Part shown: positions 53,749-55,847 of the stretch, one piece after another | Layout of the letters: each line of letters begins with the position of its first letter | How positions within the stretch are numbered: the first letter of the stretch is position 1 | Origin: an uncultured SAR86 cluster bacterium | GTDB taxonomy: Bacteria > Pseudomonadota > Gammaproteobacteria > Magnimaribacterales > AG-339-G14 | Length of the DNA stretch: 55,847 nt | Reading direction: 5' to 3' | NCBI GenBank assembly: GCA_902524805.1 | Contig: CABZES010000009.1 | Span: forward strand, 1-55,847 | Made by a program: the position numbers and the translations under genes | Notes under the pieces: model-generated | Seen by the model: the letters and a program-made list of their open reading frames with translations, nothing else | What the model was told of the DNA's origin: nothing | Database searches by the model: none

Positions 53749-55847
53749 TTAATTCTTGTTAATAATTGCTTCAGCAACATTAGAAGGGACTTCAGAATAC
53801 TTTAGCGGTTCCATAGTAAAAGTAGCTCTACCTTGAGTTGCAGATCTCAAGTCTGTGGCGTAACCGAACATTTCGGCAAGAGGCACTTCCCCATCTAAAA
53901 CTTTACCAGCATGCACATCCGTCATTCCAGAAACTATTCCTCTTCGTCTGTTTAAATCTCCAACTACGTCTCCCATATATTCCTCGGGGGTTACTACTTC
54001 AAGTTTCATTACTGGCTCTAATAAGGCTGGATTAGCTTTTAGAGCTCCGTCTTTAAGAGCCATGGAAGATGCAACTTTGAAAGCTATTTCACTGGAATCG
54101 ACGTCATGAAAGGATCCATCGTAAACTGTTACACGGACATCTATCAAAGGATATCCAGCTATAACTCCTGATTCCATTTGCTCTTTAGCGCCTTTCTCAA
54201 CGGCAGGTATAAACTCTCTAGGAATTGTTCCTCCGACAATTTTATTAATGAATTGGAAAGTTTCCTTCTCGTCTTCTTTTTCTTCTTCAGGAAGTGGTTC
54301 GATTTTTAACCATACGTGGCCGTACTGACCTTTGCCTCCTGATTGACGAACAAATTTACCTTCTGATTCTATTGATTTTCTAATAGATTCTCGATAAGCA
54401 ACTTGAGGCTTACCAATATTTGCTTCAACATCAAATTCCCTTTTCATTCGATCGACAAGAACGTCTAAGTGAAGTTCTCCCATGCCAGAAATAATTGTTT
54501 GGCCAGATTCTTCATCTGTTTGAACTCTAAATGAAGGGTCTTCTTGAGCCAATCTTCCGAGAGCAGTTCCCATTTTTTCTTGGTCAGATTTAGTTTTAGG
54601 TTCGACTGCGACTGAAATGACTGGTTCTGGGAAAGTCATTTTTTCTAAAATAATTGGTTTTTTTAAGTCGCATAAGGTATCACCTGTTGTAACATCTTTT
54701 AAACCTATAACAGCGGCAATATCTCCAGCTCTTACTTCAGAAATTTCTTCTCTATTGTTAGCATGCATCTGCAACATTCTTCCAACTCTCTCTTTTGATC
54801 GTTTAGATGGAGCATAAACCGAGTCTCCTTGTGACAAAACGCCTGAATATACTCTTATGAATGTAAGCGTACCCACGAATGGATCTGTTGCAATCTTAAA
54901 AGCTAGGGCAGAGAAAGGTTCTTCATCATCAGAATTTCTGGCTTCAGTTGTTTCTTCATCTTCTAAAATGCCCTGAATTGCTTCTACTTCAGTTGGTGAG
55001 GGCAAATATTCAATAACAGCGTCTAACATAGGCTGAACACCTTTGTTCTTGAATGCTGAACCACAAATACAAACCACTATTTCATTGGCTAAAGTCCTAA
55101 TTCGTAAACCAGAATTAATTTCTTCTTCAGATAAGTCGCCCTCATTCAGATATTTATCCATCAATTCTTCTGAAGCTTCTGCAACACTTTCAAGCATTTC
55201 TTCTCTATATTTCTGAGCCTTTTCTAAAAGGTTTTCGGGTATATCTTTTTCTTCGTATGAAAGCCCTTTATCGTCTCCGTCCCAATACAAAGCTTTCATT
55301 TTAATGAGGTCTATAATTCCAGAGAAATCATCTTCTGCACCAATAGGTAATTGCGTGGGAACAGCTGTGGCACCAAGTCTATTTTTGATTTGATCTACTA
55401 CTCTTTCAAAATCAGCTCCCGCTCTATCCATTTTATTTATGAAAGCAATTCTTGGAACTTTATATCTATTGGCTTGCCTCCAAACAGTCTCTGACTGAGG
55501 TTCAACCCCTGAACTACCACAAAAAACTACTACTGCTCCGTCTAAAACTCTAAGAGACCTTTCTACCTCAATAGTAAAATCTACGTGGCCTGGGGTATCT
55601 ATAATATTAATTCGGTGTTCAGAAAGATTTTTTCTCATTCCGCTCCAAAAACAAGTAGTTGCCGCTGAAGTTATGGTTATCCCTCTCTCTTGCTCTTGCT
55701 CCATCCAATCCATGGTTGCAGCTCCATCATGCACCTCCCCAATTTTATGAGAAATGCCTGTGTAGTATAAAACTCTTTCTGTAGTCGTTGTTTTACCAGC
55801 GTCTACGTGGGCACATATTCCTATGTTTCTATATAGGTCTAATGGAA
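53749..55847 (-). CDS. fusA: Elongation factor G (5' end cut by window)
   Basis: EF-G drives translocation and, with RRF (encoded at frr), ribosome recycling. The frame stays open to the window edge: upstream of an internal GTG (55734) it continues through [20 protein letters not shown], so only ~5 N-terminal residues are missing. Visible are the P-loop [23 protein letters not shown]3 [15 protein letters not shown], domain II, and domains III-V, including [17 protein letters not shown] and [10 protein letters not shown]. rpsG-rpsL are expected just outside. tuf does not follow, unlike most bacteria. Confidence 0.97.
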   Translation of the reverse strand, partial: PLDLYRNIGICAHVDAGKTTTTERVLYYTGISHKIGEVHDGAATMDWMEQEQERGITITSAATTCFWSGMRKNLSEHRINIIDTPGHVDFTIEVERSLRVLDGAVVVFCGSSGVEPQSETVWRQANRYKVPRIAFINKMDRAGADFERVVDQIKNRLGATAVPTQLPIGAEDDFSGIIDLIKMKALYWDGDDKGLSYEEKDIPENLLEKAQKYREEMLESVAEASEELMDKYLNEGDLSEEEINSGLRIRTLANEIVVCICGSAFKNKGVQPMLDAVIEYLPSPTEVEAIQGILEDEETTEARNSDDEEPFSALAFKIATDPFVGTLTFIRVYSGVLSQGDSVYAPSKRSKERVGRMLQMHANNREEISEVRAGDIAAVIGLKDVTTGDTLCDLKKPIILEKMTFPEPVISVAVEPKTKSDQEKMGTALGRLAQEDPSFRVQTDEESGQTIISGMGELHLDVLVDRMKREFDVEANIGKPQVAYRESIRKSIESEGKFVRQSGGKGQYGHVWLKIEPLPEEEKEDEKETFQFINKIVGGTIPREFIPAVEKGAKEQMESGVIAGYPLIDVRVTVYDGSFHDVDSSEIAFKVASSMALKDGALKANPALLEPVMKLEVVTPEEYMGDVVGDLNRRRGIVSGMTDVHAGKVLDGEVPLAEMFGYATDLRSATQGRATFTMEPLKYSEVPSNVAEAIINKN

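Overview
The window looks like chromosome from a streamlined, very AT-rich marine gammaproteobacterium; SAR86 is my best guess. This rests on gene order (the rpsB-to-tilS envelope/lipid A cluster, fur opposite bamE, smpB-ssrA, the S10-spc-alpha ribosomal protein cluster), gammaproteobacterial forms of FabA/FabB, Tas and Fur, low GC, and almost no intergenic DNA. The clade assignment is inference; no 16S gene is present.

Layout, left to right. (1) The 3' end of valS meets a leftward group: an ElaA-like acetyltransferase, tas, rimI and a 97-aa gene I read as a divergent DNA polymerase III psi subunit (holD). leuA runs right. (2) A leftward 18-kb cluster reads rpsB-tsf-frr-uppS-cdsA-dxr-rseP-bamA-ompH(skp)-lpxD-fabZ-lpxA-lpxB-rnhB-dnaE-accA-tilS. 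It joins translation, isoprenoid and phospholipid synthesis, outer-membrane assembly, lipid A, replication and malonyl-CoA supply; pyrH is missing from its usual place between tsf and frr. (3) Leftward fur-grpE-dnaK-dnaJ-dapB has a heat-shock-type promoter in front of dnaK; bamE diverges from fur. (4) A sodium-symporter gene (leftward), then smpB, a one-piece tmRNA, a TetR regulator and rpsT (rightward). (5) Leftward rplU-rpmA-obgE-proB, then fabA-fabB (right), ssb (left) and uvrA (right). (6) A leftward 28-gene ribosomal array of about 13 kb runs from rpsJ to rplQ with no internal gap above 27 nt. Its leader has a TTGACA/TAGAAT promoter, a hairpin and a boxA-like antitermination element. (7) An SDR gene, a VTT/DedA-type membrane gene and the 3' nearly complete fusA.

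Coding density is extreme. All seven convergent gene pairs abut or overlap (from 12 nt overlap to 5 nt gap), so none has room for an intrinsic terminator between the genes. Several first genes of rightward transcripts lack a Shine-Dalgarno sequence and have a -10-like hexamer almost touching the start codon, suggesting leaderless mRNAs. The only stretch over 300 nt without a protein gene (30117-30576) is filled mainly by tmRNA. I saw no insertion sequence, prophage, CRISPR array, tRNA or rRNA gene, and no obvious pseudogene. The window is a core-genome region, and its novelty is mostly regulatory (ribosomal leaders, leaderless starts) and reductive (DnaJ zinc centre, tiny psi, missing pyrH, recN and tuf).
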